Positions 25,756 through 34,397 of a stretch of 64,000 nucleotides of DNA are shown here, one piece after another. The notes beneath the pieces were generated by a model, which saw only the letters and a program-made list of their open reading frames with translations, had not been told where the DNA came from and did not search any database. Position 1 is the stretch's first letter. Each line of letters starts with the position of its first letter. This DNA is from UBA5070 sp035352895 (lineage in GTDB: Bacteria; Fibrobacterota; Fibrobacteria; UBA5070). A program made the translations under genes and the position numbers. The stretch spans positions 59,001-123,000 of the forward strand of contig DAOPYN010000005.1 in NCBI GenBank assembly GCA_035352895.1. Direction: 5' to 3'.

Positions 25756-27479
25756 GACTCCCGGAGCCGACGTTCGCCGAGCCGATCGGTTCGGGCCAGG
25801 AGGATCCGGGGTCGTCCCAGGACGCGGGAGCGGCGCAGGATGCCATCGTCCTGCAGCGCATGGTGGAGCGGGTGGGCGAGACCACCGAGCGTCGACCTCT
25901 CCTGGAGGCCTTCCTCCAGGTGTTGGGAAGGATCGTGCCCTGGAGCGCCTGCGAGGTGCGCATCCGCGAGAACCCCGCCGACACGCGTCTGTCCACGGTG
26001 GGGTACGCTTCGGGTGGCGACGAAACCTGGAGTCGCCGCGTGGGGGAGATCGAGGAGGAAGGTCTGGTGGCCTGGGCCATGGAGGGACGCCGACCGGTCC
26101 TGCTGCCGGACCTGGCCGATCCGTTGGCCCCCGGATGGATGCTGGTGCCGCTGGTGGCCCAGGATTCCCAGGCAGGTTGCGCCATCCTGGCGCTGTCTCC
26201 CAAGGGGGCCAGGCCCGCCGCCCGGCGCCTGGAACTGGTGCGCCTGCTGGCCGCGCAGGCGGCTCTCGCGCTGGACAACCTTTCCCACATCGAGGAGGTC
26301 CGCCACGGCTACGGCGAACTGCGCAGCCTCCACCAGGTGGCCTCGTCCCTGGGGCGCACGCTGGACCTGGACCGGCTGTTCCACACCGTGTGCGAGGCCC
26401 TGCGGGAACGCATGGACCCGAAAGTGGTGGCCCTGGGCGTGCTGGATTCCCGGGGGAGGCCCATGCGACTGCTGGTCCGCGGCGCCGATCCCGAGCGGTG
26501 CCGGGAACTGCTCCGCAGGGTGGCGGCGACCAACCTCACCCTGAAGTTCGAACGGGGGATGCGCTCCGGGCTGGACCTGTTGGAACTCGGGTGCGTCCGT
26601 GCGGTGGGGATTCCGCTGGTCCACGGCGAGAGCGGTGGCTTGGGCGCCCTCCTGGTGGGCGAGGGCGACGGGAACCTCCTGGAAGCCAACGACGCCATGG
26701 AGTGGCTGGAATCGATGTCCAATCTCCTGGCCTCGGCGGTGGACAACGCCCGGCTCTACGACGACCTCCTCCTGGCCAACCGGAAATTGTCCGATCTCCA
26801 GGGAAGCCTCGTGCGCACGGGGAGGCTCGCGGGGATCGGCCAGCTGGCCGGCGGCATCGCCCACGAGATCAACAATCCGCTCCAGGTGATCCTCGGCCGG
26901 ATCCAGATCCTACAGTTCCGCTGCGAGGGCCAGCCGGACCTCCTGAAGGACTTCGCCAGGATCGAGCAGGAGACCATGCGCATCGCCCACATCGTGCGGG
27001 GCATGCAGGACTTCGCCCGCCAGGAGCCGGGAGGCGAGTTCGTGCAGGTGCGCCTGGAGGGGATCCTGGAGTCGGTGGTGGACTTCCTCTCCCACCGGTT
27101 CCGACGCCACGGCGTGGAAGTGGTGCGGTCGGGAGATTGGACGGTTTCCGTCATGGGGGACTCCGACCAGCTGCGGCACCTCCTCCTGGCCCTGTGCCTC
27201 AATTCGCTCCAGGTCATGCCCCAGGGAGGCGAGCTGCGCCTGGAGGTGGAACGCAAGGACGGGATGGCCGTGGTGGAGGTGGCCGACACCGGCCCCGGGA
27301 TCGCTCCCGAGGACTTCGAGCGGCTCTTCGATCCGTTCTTCTCCAAGACCGACGGCACCGGACTGGGGTTGGCGATCGGCTATTCCATCGCCCAGCGCCA
27401 CGGAGGCAGCCTCCACGCCGTGCCCGGCGTGGCCGTGGGCGCGCGCATGCGCTTGACGCTTCCCGTCATCCCTGGATGA
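25752..27479 (+). CDS. Two-GAF sensor histidine kinase
   Basis: The 575-residue protein has two GAF-like sensor domains (about 45-175 and 195-350), a dimerisation helix with the phospho-acceptor histidine in GGIAHEINNPLQ (His371), and a HATPase domain with the N box, VADTGPGIAP and GTGLGLAIGYSI. No transmembrane helix is present, so it senses a cytoplasmic signal. No response regulator follows; the partner may be elsewhere or the HDOD/sigma proteins may be involved. The gene ends 14 bases into the end of the convergent gene. Confidence 0.88.
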   Translation: MRLPEPTFAEPIGSGQEDPGSSQDAGAAQDAIVLQRMVERVGETTERRPLLEAFLQVLGRIVPWSACEVRIRENPADTRLSTVGYASGGDETWSRRVGEIEEEGLVAWAMEGRRPVLLPDLADPLAPGWMLVPLVAQDSQAGCAILALSPKGARPAARRLELVRLLAAQAALALDNLSHIEEVRHGYGELRSLHQVASSLGRTLDLDRLFHTVCEALRERMDPKVVALGVLDSRGRPMRLLVRGADPERCRELLRRVAATNLTLKFERGMRSGLDLLELGCVRAVGIPLVHGESGGLGALLVGEGDGNLLEANDAMEWLESMSNLLASAVDNARLYDDLLLANRKLSDLQGSLVRTGRLAGIGQLAGGIAHEINNPLQVILGRIQILQFRCEGQPDLLKDFARIEQETMRIAHIVRGMQDFARQEPGGEFVQVRLEGILESVVDFLSHRFRRHGVEVVRSGDWTVSVMGDSDQLRHLLLALCLNSLQVMPQGGELRLEVERKDGMAVVEVADTGPGIAPEDFERLFDPFFSKTDGTGLGLAIGYSIAQRHGGSLHAVPGVAVGARMRLTLPVIPG

Positions 27480-29301
27480 AGCGATCGGCCCAGCCTCGGA
27501 CGTCCTTGCCGTTGAGCACGTGGAAGGTGCGGAGCTTCTCGAGGGTGGCCGCCGGGAATCCCGATAGTTTCACGTGCACGAGCCGTTTCCCCGCCTCGTG
27601 CGCGATCCGTGTCAGGGCCAGGCCGGGTGGATCCCACGAGGCGAAGACCACCGCCTTCTCCTTGGAGTGGAGGCAGGCGCCGGCGACCAGGATTTCCAGG
27701 GGAGTACGGGCTTCCAGGGGAGGAGGGCGCATGGAGAAGACGTCCGGCACAGCCCGCGGGGGGAACACCAGCGCGAGGCCTCCGTAGCGGCAGCGCAGGA
27801 TGCCGGGACCGATCGGATCCGCGACGGGATCGGTGGCGTAGAACAGGAGGGTGGATTCGCCCGCGTGTTCGGCGTACCAGGTGCCCTGGTGGGGGTAGCG
27901 CGACGATGGCCCGTCGTCGAAGGCGATCACCACCGTGTCCAGCCGCAGCGACCGGGGCGGGAGTTCGCGCACCCAGATCTCGCCCTTCCAGAAGTGGCGG
28001 ATGGTTTCGCGCAGGTCCAGACCGTCCAGCAGGCTGGATTCGAACGGCCGCGAGAGGGCCTGGGCCGACGGCGACGACGACCTCGCCCGTTCGCGCAGCT
28101 CGCGGTTGAAGCCCTCGATGGCCACGTCCTCGGGAAGATGCGAGCACAGCGAGGTCGGCTTCCATTCGCGGATCCAGCGCTGGGCCTCCTCGGGAGGCGG
28201 ATCCCTGCGCAGATGGATGGTGGTCCATTCCCGCGGGACCGGATGCAGCCGATGCGACCAGGGAAGCACGGGGCCGCCGTCCAGACGGGAATTGGCAGGA
28301 CCCAGCTTCAGCAGGGGGGCTTCCGCCAGATGTCCGTGGTGGCGGGCGGCTTCCAGCACCGCGGCGGCGAAGGAATCCCCCGAACAGCCCTTGGCGGCCT
28401 GGACAAGATCCCACAGGGTGGGCTGGTGGTGTCCCGAAAAGCGGGCCAGCCGATGGGCGAAGCGGTCGGCGGAGCGGAGCTCGTGCACCGGAAGGAACCG
28501 GGCGCGACGCCGATCGAGGTGCCGCGTGCGCGCCTGGCCCAGCACGCGCAGGGTCCAGGCGCGGTGCGGAGGCAGCTCGCCGAACGGGTCGTGGCGGATC
28601 CGTTCCACCTCCTGGGCCACGTAGGGCCATTCCTCCAGGCAGAAGGCGAGATGGCGGGGATCGACGCACACCGTTTCCAGTTCGGTGATCGGGTGTTCGT
28701 GCTCCTCGGGCGGCGGGAGAGATTCGGAGGCCAGCGCCCGCAGCAATCCCGGCACCAGGGACATGCGGCACACCAGGAGCACCTTGCCCGGGATGGATCG
28801 CACGCGAGCGGCCATCCGCGCGGCGCGATCGGAGGAATCCTCGTCCAGGAGGGATGCCAGGAAGGGCAACGCCACTCCCAGGTATTCGGCGGCCCCCAGG
28901 CTTTCCACGACGGCGGGGTCCGGAAGGGCGGGGTCGTCGCGTTGGTCGGTGGGGGAGGCGTCGTCCACCCAATGGAGCGGGATCCTCTCCTGCAGGGCGG
29001 CGCGGCAGGCCACGGTGGCCGCGTCGCAGGGGTCGGCGGGGAGCAGCCAGCGGCGATCGGCCTGCATCCAGGTGGCCGCGCGGATCCGCGGCAGGGCCAG
29101 CACCACCTCCAGAAACTCGTCGCGCACCTGGGGAGGCAGGTCCAGCGCCACCGCGTCCCAGCGTCCGCCCAGCACGGTCCTGCGCGCGGCCTCGGCGAAG
29201 GGCAGCGATCCGTGCACCACGGGAACCAGGCCCAGCCCCGGATGGAGGCCGTCCAGGTCCACCACGTCCGGCGGCTGGGCGAGGTTCCCGCGCGGTTCCA
29301 T
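27466..29301 (-). CDS. Unrecognised 611-residue partner of a MoxR-type ATPase
   Basis: The protein has no signal peptide or membrane helix and no motif I can name. Its N-terminus (LVPVVHGSLPFAEAARR, RWDAVALDLPP) has the look of a strand-helix unit that may resemble TraB/ChaN-like folds; this is weak. The C-terminal third is conserved-looking and aromatic (ETIRHFWKGEIWVRELPP, GPGILRCRYGGLALVFPP, RTFHVLNGKDVRGW). Its ATG overlaps the ATPase stop by one base, so the pair is co-translated. MoxR ATPases usually pair with a VWA protein; none is found here, so this protein takes that position. Confidence 0.6.
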   Translation of the reverse strand: MEPRGNLAQPPDVVDLDGLHPGLGLVPVVHGSLPFAEAARRTVLGGRWDAVALDLPPQVRDEFLEVVLALPRIRAATWMQADRRWLLPADPCDAATVACRAALQERIPLHWVDDASPTDQRDDPALPDPAVVESLGAAEYLGVALPFLASLLDEDSSDRAARMAARVRSIPGKVLLVCRMSLVPGLLRALASESLPPPEEHEHPITELETVCVDPRHLAFCLEEWPYVAQEVERIRHDPFGELPPHRAWTLRVLGQARTRHLDRRRARFLPVHELRSADRFAHRLARFSGHHQPTLWDLVQAAKGCSGDSFAAAVLEAARHHGHLAEAPLLKLGPANSRLDGGPVLPWSHRLHPVPREWTTIHLRRDPPPEEAQRWIREWKPTSLCSHLPEDVAIEGFNRELRERARSSSPSAQALSRPFESSLLDGLDLRETIRHFWKGEIWVRELPPRSLRLDTVVIAFDDGPSSRYPHQGTWYAEHAGESTLLFYATDPVADPIGPGILRCRYGGLALVFPPRAVPDVFSMRPPPLEARTPLEILVAGACLHSKEKAVVFASWDPPGLALTRIAHEAGKRLVHVKLSGFPAATLEKLRTFHVLNGKDVRGWADRFIQG

Positions 29302-30203
29302 CAGCCGCGCAGGTCGTCTTCGTCGGGATCGAAGAAGTATTCGTCGGAATCCGTCCGTGCCGGCCCCGGGCGCGACCGTCGCAGCGACCTCAGGTCCAAC
29401 GCCTCGGGCCCCAGCACCCTGCGGACGGCCTCGGGGAACGATTCCATGGCGCTGGTGCCGTCGGACGATCCCAACCGGGTGGCCAGCCGCACCAGGTTGA
29501 TGCCGTCCCGGACGGAAAACGGCAAGTCCAGGTCGTGGGCGTCCTGCAGGTAGGCCACGCACATCGCCCTGAGTTCCGCCTCCGCCCGGGGAGCGTGGTG
29601 GGCCAGGATCCGTTCCTCCTCCAGGGCTCCGGGGAACCCGATCTCGATGCGCGGCTGCAACCGCGAGACCACGTAGTCGGGAAGGTCGAAGGTGGATCCG
29701 TCCTCGTTCATGGTCACGCAGATGCGGAATCCCGGGTGGGCCTGCACCCGCACGCCCGCGGTGACCGAATCCACGCATCGCCGGTGGTCCAACAGCGCGG
29801 CCAGCGACGCCCAGGCCTTCTCGCTCATGCGGTTGCCCTCGTCCAGGACGCACACGCCGCCTTCCACCACCGCCGAGAGCAACGGCGAGGCGCGGTACAG
29901 GATCTTGCCCGCGTCGCCCAGGACGGGGGTGATCACCAGGTCTTCCGGGCGGGTGTCCGAGGTGCACTGTTGCACCCAGCAGGACTGGCCGCGCACGCGG
30001 GCGCCGGCCATCGCCAGGGTGGTCTTGCCCACGCCGGGCACGCCCGTGATCCTGGGGGACAGGGGCGGGTCGGATTCGTCCACCCCGTCCATCCAGCAGG
30101 CCAGGAGCTGCCGCAGGGGTTCCGACTGCCCGATCCATTCGGGCAATCGGGGTTCGGCGCCCAGCAGTTCCACCGAGACGCCGTCGATCAGGATGGTCTT
30201 CAT
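29301..30203 (-). CDS. MoxR-type AAA+ ATPase
   Basis: MoxR-family ATPases act as chaperones that mature or remodel partner proteins. The 300-residue protein has Walker A GVPGVGKT (54-61), Walker B VCVLDEGNRM, the ICVTMNEDG sensor segment typical of AAA_5 proteins, the VVSRLQPRIEIGFP arginine-finger region, and a highly acidic C-terminal tail (DSDEYFFDPDEDD). A TACCTTAC box ends 5 bases before the ATG with no Shine-Dalgarno sequence. The partner gene follows with a 1-base overlap. Confidence 0.85.
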   Translation of the reverse strand: MKTILIDGVSVELLGAEPRLPEWIGQSEPLRQLLACWMDGVDESDPPLSPRITGVPGVGKTTLAMAGARVRGQSCWVQQCTSDTRPEDLVITPVLGDAGKILYRASPLLSAVVEGGVCVLDEGNRMSEKAWASLAALLDHRRCVDSVTAGVRVQAHPGFRICVTMNEDGSTFDLPDYVVSRLQPRIEIGFPGALEEERILAHHAPRAEAELRAMCVAYLQDAHDLDLPFSVRDGINLVRLATRLGSSDGTSAMESFPEAVRRVLGPEALDLRSLRRSRPGPARTDSDEYFFDPDEDDLRG

Positions 30204-30208
30204 GCCGG

Positions 30209-30216
30209 GTAAGGTA
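30209..30216 (-). promoter_or_regulatory. TAnnTTAC promoter box for the MoxR pair
   Basis: TACCTTAC then CCGGC then ATG: a box 5 bases before the start, the same spacing as for ftsE and YihY. Confidence 0.4.
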
Positions 30217-30240
30217 GCATGAACGACCGTCCGGGGACGG

Positions 30241-30906
30241 TCAGATCCCGGAGCGGACCACCGACAGGATCCGCTCCACCTGCTCATGGAAGGTCAGGTG
30301 CGAGGTGTCCACCACGATGGCGTCGCCGGCCCTCCGCAGCGGGCCCACGGCACGGGTGGAATCGAGGCGGTCCCGTTCCACGAGGTTGGCCAGGACCTCG
30401 TCGAAGTCGGCGACCACGCCCATGGAGGACAATTCCGCGACCCGGCGCTTGGCCCGCACGCGGGGGTCGCAGTCCACGTAGAACTTGAACTTCGCGTCGG
30501 GAAACACCACCGTCCCCACGTCGCGGCCGTCCAGCGCGCAGGACCGACCCTGCGCGTAGCGGCGCTGGCGATCCACCAGCACCTCGCGCACCGAGGCGTG
30601 GGCGCAGTCGGTGGACACGCGGGCGCTGATCTCGGGAGTGCGGATCTCCTTGGAGACGTCCTCTCCGTCCAGCAGCACCTGTCCGGGCTGGGGAAAGAGC
30701 AGATCCAGGGTGCGGGCCAGTTCCCCCAGCCCGACGGCGTCGGAGGCGGCGATGCCCGCGCGCGAGGCCTTCAGGGAGAGGGCGCGGTACATCGCGCCGG
30801 TGTCCAGGTAGTCGATCCCCAGGCGGCGGGCGATCTCCTTGGCGGTCGACGATTTTCCGGTTCCGGAGGGGCCGTCGATGGCCACCACATAGCATTGTCG
30901 AGTCAT
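30241..30906 (-). CDS. cmk: Cytidylate kinase
   Basis: Cmk phosphorylates CMP and dCMP in the cytoplasm. The 221-residue protein has the P-loop IDGPSGTGKSSTAK, the LDTGAMYRALSLKA nucleotide-binding helix, the long NMP-binding insertion typical of bacterial Cmk, the DGRDVGTVVFPDAKFKFYVD segment and R-rich lid (DRLDSTRAVGPLRRAGDAIVVDTS). Length is normal. It is divergent from the YihY gene. Confidence 0.92.
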   Translation of the reverse strand: MTRQCYVVAIDGPSGTGKSSTAKEIARRLGIDYLDTGAMYRALSLKASRAGIAASDAVGLGELARTLDLLFPQPGQVLLDGEDVSKEIRTPEISARVSTDCAHASVREVLVDRQRRYAQGRSCALDGRDVGTVVFPDAKFKFYVDCDPRVRAKRRVAELSSMGVVADFDEVLANLVERDRLDSTRAVGPLRRAGDAIVVDTSHLTFHEQVERILSVVRSGI

Positions 30907-30971
30907 AGGCGTCCGGGAAAATACATCCGCGGTCGGTCGGGGGGCGGCGCACGCATGGTGGCGGCAGGTTC

Positions 30972-30979
30972 TAGCTTTG
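30972..30979 (+). promoter_or_regulatory. TAnnTTTG promoter box for the YihY gene
   Basis: TAGCTTTG, followed by GGTCC and a GTG codon at 30985. The transcript would start at or next to the GTG. This argues for GTG 30985 over the ATG at 30955. Confidence 0.5.
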
Positions 30980-30984
30980 GGTCC

Positions 30985-31944
30985 GTGAAGACGGATCCCT
31001 ACGGAAGGCCGCCGCGCACCTGGCGCACCCACCGCCGCGAACTGTACGTCCTGGCCAAGTCCCACGCGACCGCCTGGATCCAGTTGGGCGACACCGGAGC
31101 GTTCTCGCAGGCGGCGGCGATCAGCTACTACACCATCCTTTCCATCTTCCCGTTCCTGCTGTTCCTGGTGGTGGTCTCCACGCGCCTCCTGGAGGATCCC
31201 GAACTCTCGGTCTCGGCCATCCGCCTGCTGGGCTCGTACATGCCCAACGGAAGGCAGTTCCTGATGGACACCCTCCCGGTTTTGCAGAAATTGTCGGGAA
31301 CCCTGGGGGTGGTGTCGGTGGCGGGCCTGGCCTGGTCGTCCATGGGACTCTTCGCGGCCCTGCGCACGGGATTGGACCAGGTGGCCGGCGAACGGACTCC
31401 GCCCTCGTCCCTCCTGCACCGCTGGGCGAGCTTCATCGCGGTGATGGCGAGCTCCATCGGGCTTCTGGTGTGCCTGGCCCTGGCCACCCTCCTGTCGTTC
31501 GTGGCGCGATTGTCCGTGCAATTCCTCGCGGTGGGGATGGAACAGCTGGGGCAGCAGTCCGGGGAGCTCTCCGCGCTACTCATGCGCCCGGCGGGCCTGG
31601 CTTTGCAATCCGGCACCCTGGCCCTTTCACAGCTGATCACCTGGGTGGGGATCCTGGCGCTGCTGAACAACCTTCCCCGCACCCGGCCGGGGATCCACAA
31701 CAGCATGGTGCCCGCGCTGTGGGTGACCCTGGCGCTGGACCAGCTCAAGGGGTGGTTCCTGGTTTTCGTCGGAACCAACGACGACTTCACGGTGGTGCAC
31801 GGGCCTCTCGCGGCGGCCATCGCCTTCATGCTGTGGGCGTACCTGTCCGCCCTGGTGTTCCTCTACGGCGGCGCGTGGGCGACCCATCTGCGCAAGGAGC
31901 GCATGCGCGAAGCCCGCATCCGCCAGATCCCGGAAAGACCCTAG
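30985..31944 (+). CDS. YihY/virulence factor BrkB family membrane protein
   Basis: The 319-residue protein has six predicted transmembrane helices, starting with the family signature AAAISYYTILSIFPFLLFLVVV and including LAWSSMGLFAALRTGLDQV and the C-terminal AAIAFMLWAYLSALVFLYGGAWATHL. This family was once called RNase BN, but that activity belongs to another protein; its function, possibly lipid flipping or transport, is not settled. GTG start chosen from the promoter box. Ends with a 4-base convergent overlap with the Nudix gene. Confidence 0.85.
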   Translation: MKTDPYGRPPRTWRTHRRELYVLAKSHATAWIQLGDTGAFSQAAAISYYTILSIFPFLLFLVVVSTRLLEDPELSVSAIRLLGSYMPNGRQFLMDTLPVLQKLSGTLGVVSVAGLAWSSMGLFAALRTGLDQVAGERTPPSSLLHRWASFIAVMASSIGLLVCLALATLLSFVARLSVQFLAVGMEQLGQQSGELSALLMRPAGLALQSGTLALSQLITWVGILALLNNLPRTRPGIHNSMVPALWVTLALDQLKGWFLVFVGTNDDFTVVHGPLAAAIAFMLWAYLSALVFLYGGAWATHLRKERMREARIRQIPERP

Positions 31945-32357
31945 GCCGGCGGGTTCCCCAGCACCTCGCGCACCGCGCGGGCCAGGGGTTCGATGGGCGT
32001 GCGGGCGGCGAACTCGTCGGCGTCCAGCCAGGCGAAGTCCTCGTGCTCGTCGGAGAGCACGACCTCGCCGTGCAGGTGGTCGGCCAGGTAGTAGACGATC
32101 ACCATGGGGATTCCCGCACGCGTGGCCTGGTGGGCGGAAAGGGGGCGGGGATCGATCCGCACGGAAAGCCCGCATTCCTCGCGGATCTCGCGCTCCACCG
32201 CCTCCAGGGGCGATTCGCCCGCCTGGAGGCGTCCGGAAAGGGCCTCCCAGATCCCCGGAGAGGCGTCCTTGGTCCGCGACCGCAGCATGGACAGGATCCG
32301 TCCGTCGCGGCGCACCAGGGCGCACACCGCGGCCACGAACAGGGGCTCAGCGGACAT
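31941..32357 (-). CDS. Nudix hydrolase
   Basis: The 138-residue protein carries a complete Nudix box (GRLQAGESPLEAVEREIREECGL: G-x5-E-x7-REIREECGL pattern) inside a normal Nudix fold starting with AAVCALVRRDGRILSMLRS. Substrate not predictable; MutT-like nucleotide sanitation fits its place after dUTPase and ThyX. Its start lies 11 bases inside the end of the dUTPase gene, so translation is coupled. Confidence 0.85.
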   Translation of the reverse strand: MSAEPLFVAAVCALVRRDGRILSMLRSRTKDASPGIWEALSGRLQAGESPLEAVEREIREECGLSVRIDPRPLSAHQATRAGIPMVIVYYLADHLHGEVVLSDEHEDFAWLDADEFAARTPIEPLARAVREVLGNPPA

Positions 32358-32790
32358 GGAGGTCGTCGCGGCCGGTCTTGGACGAAGCGTCGTATCCCTG
32401 GTCCTGGCGGCGGTGGTTCACCTCGTTCTTGAGCACGTACAGGCGGTGCACCTCGGCCGCGTCCATCCCGGAAGCCAGCGAGAGCGAGATCCAGAAGTGG
32501 AGCATGTCCACGATCTCCACGCGGATGGCGTCCATGTCCAGGTTCTCCTTGGACCACCATTTCCAGGGGATCTCGTCGGAGAGTTCCCGTCCTTCCTCCA
32601 GGAGGGCCTTCAGGTAGCCCGCGATCCACCGGGCCGTGTCCGAGGGAGGGGTCGCCTCGCCGGAGCGGGCCTTGGCGAAGAGGTCGGCCATCGACAGGAT
32701 CCGTCCATCTTCGCCGCGGATGGACCGCTTCTCGAAGACCGCGTCGTTGAGCGCCGCCTGGCGGGAGAACAGGTCTTCCAGGAGGTCCAT
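32347..32790 (-). CDS. Dimeric dUTPase (all-alpha NTP pyrophosphatase)
   Basis: dUTPase makes dUMP and keeps uracil out of DNA. The 147-residue protein is of the all-alpha type: an N-terminal LFSRQAALNDAVFEKR helix, ELSDEIPWKWWSKENLD and the metal-binding EIVDMLHFWISLSL motif. It directly follows thyX with a 1-base overlap (ATGA). ThyX uses dUMP to make dTMP, so the two genes encode consecutive steps. Confidence 0.85.
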   Translation of the reverse strand: MDLLEDLFSRQAALNDAVFEKRSIRGEDGRILSMADLFAKARSGEATPPSDTARWIAGYLKALLEEGRELSDEIPWKWWSKENLDMDAIRVEIVDMLHFWISLSLASGMDAAEVHRLYVLKNEVNHRRQDQGYDASSKTGRDDLHVR

Positions 32791-34397
32791 CAGGAATCCT
32801 TCCTCGCCGCTTCCAGCTTGGCCTGGATGCGCTCCTCGGCCTGGCGCCGGTCGGCTTCGCCCGACCAGTCCACGCGAAGGAAACCGGCCAGGTTGGGAAC
32901 GTGGGGAAGCACCGCGCGGGCCATGCGGTGGGCGACGTCCCGGTAGCTCTGGTGCCCCGAGGGGCCGGAGCGGAGTTCCACCAGGTAGGCCCATTGGCGC
33001 AGGTCCATGGCCGCCGTCCAGGCGGTGTGGTGGCCCAGGGCGGTGAGGTATTCCGCGTCGTGGGGCCGTTCGCGGGCCACCCGCGCGTGGAATTCCGTGG
33101 CGCGGTCCATGGTGCGCCGGTAGTGGTCCAGTTCCCAGGTCAGGGAGGGCAGGAGGAGCTCTTCGGGGACGGAATATCCGAGTTCCGTGGCCGGACGGGC
33201 TCGCAGCTGCAGGCCCACGCGGTGGCGCTGCAGATCGCGCCAGGCGCCGAAGTCCAGCACGAGGTCGAAGCCGATCTGGCCCACCGCGAATTCCCTGGGC
33301 CATTCGTCGTGGGGGCCGCGGCCCTCCAGGGCAGCGCGGGCGATGTCGGCCAGGTTGGAGGGGCCGATGCCCCGCAGGCGCTCGCGGATCGCGGCGGTGG
33401 GAAGACCCAGTCGTTCGGTCGCGCAAAGCGCCGACGACAGGGCCAGAAGCTCGATGTCCGGACTGATCCAGGAAAGCTCCACGACGGGTTCCTTCGCTTC
33501 CGCGGGGCGCTCCCAGCGAAGGTTCGCGGCCAACTCCGCCAGCGGCCCTTGGGTCCGTTCCAGATAGGGATTGGGCTGCACGTGCTTGAGCAGGCCCGGA
33601 TTGATCCGCTGGGCCTCGTCGCGCATGCGCTGGGCCAGTGCGCGGATCTCCTCGTGGGGAGAGGCCAGGAGGGCCGCGATGTGGCGTTCCGTCTCCCGCG
33701 AGGGCATGGTGGCGCCCAGCGAGGTGCGCACCGAGCAGGGGAGCAGGTAGCGGGCGACGTCGAAGGCCTTGGCGTGGGCGGTGCGCATCCAGGCCGCTTC
33801 GGTCTTGAAGTCGCGTCGGGAAAGGACCGCCTCGAAATGGACCTTCATCCGGTCCAGGAGCTCGCGGTAGGCCACCATCATCTGCCGCGACTGCCAGCGG
33901 GATTCCTCGCCGTAGGCGGAGGCAATGAGGCTTGGTGGGAACACCAGATCGTCCGCCGAGAAATCCAGGTAGCGCGTGGACTTCTCCTGGAACGCGCCCA
34001 GCTGGCTGTGTTCCAGGAGCTTGGCCGCGCGCTGGCTCACGTTCTCCAGGGCGAAACGGTCGACCGAGCTGTCCTTGAGGCTGTTGTGTCCGTATTCCAC
34101 GGCCCACTTGGACATGAAGTCGGAGGCCTTGCGCATGGCGCCGTCAAGCTGGGGCAGGCGCGAGCGGGCGACCGCGTCGGCGAGTTCCTCGATGGTGGGG
34201 GCGTCCTCGTCCTTTTCGGAGATCTCCTCGAACACCTTCAGGAACCGGTCCCGCATGGACATCTGCGAGCGGCTGTAGCCGCCTTCCAGGAAGGCCCACA
34301 GCGCCATGGGCATGGCGTCGGTGGCGCAGTAGACGTCGGAGTCGGTGTTGGTGAAGAAATGCCGGAGGAACACTTCCTGGCTGGTCGTGTAGTTCAT
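32790..34397 (-). CDS. thyX: FAD-dependent thymidylate synthase, long form
   Basis: ThyX methylates dUMP to dTMP using FAD and methylenetetrahydrofolate. The 535-residue protein is twice the usual length and looks like a fusion of two ThyX-type units. The N-half keeps the second part of the motif (AFQEKSTRYLDF) and EYGHNSLKD; the C-half keeps the first part (RDLQRHRVGLQLRARPATELGY). One complete site may therefore be built from both halves. Long ThyX of this type is known from chlamydiae and some other phyla. The ATG overlaps the stop of the TPR gene by 4 bases. Confidence 0.85.
   Translation of the reverse strand: MNYTTSQEVFLRHFFTNTDSDVYCATDAMPMALWAFLEGGYSRSQMSMRDRFLKVFEEISEKDEDAPTIEELADAVARSRLPQLDGAMRKASDFMSKWAVEYGHNSLKDSSVDRFALENVSQRAAKLLEHSQLGAFQEKSTRYLDFSADDLVFPPSLIASAYGEESRWQSRQMMVAYRELLDRMKVHFEAVLSRRDFKTEAAWMRTAHAKAFDVARYLLPCSVRTSLGATMPSRETERHIAALLASPHEEIRALAQRMRDEAQRINPGLLKHVQPNPYLERTQGPLAELAANLRWERPAEAKEPVVELSWISPDIELLALSSALCATERLGLPTAAIRERLRGIGPSNLADIARAALEGRGPHDEWPREFAVGQIGFDLVLDFGAWRDLQRHRVGLQLRARPATELGYSVPEELLLPSLTWELDHYRRTMDRATEFHARVARERPHDAEYLTALGHHTAWTAAMDLRQWAYLVELRSGPSGHQSYRDVAHRMARAVLPHVPNLAGFLRVDWSGEADRRQAEERIQAKLEAARKDS

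Noticed and set aside
30985..31944. Ribonuclease BN
   Set aside because: Old name for the YihY family; RNase BN activity belongs to a different, RNase Z-type protein.
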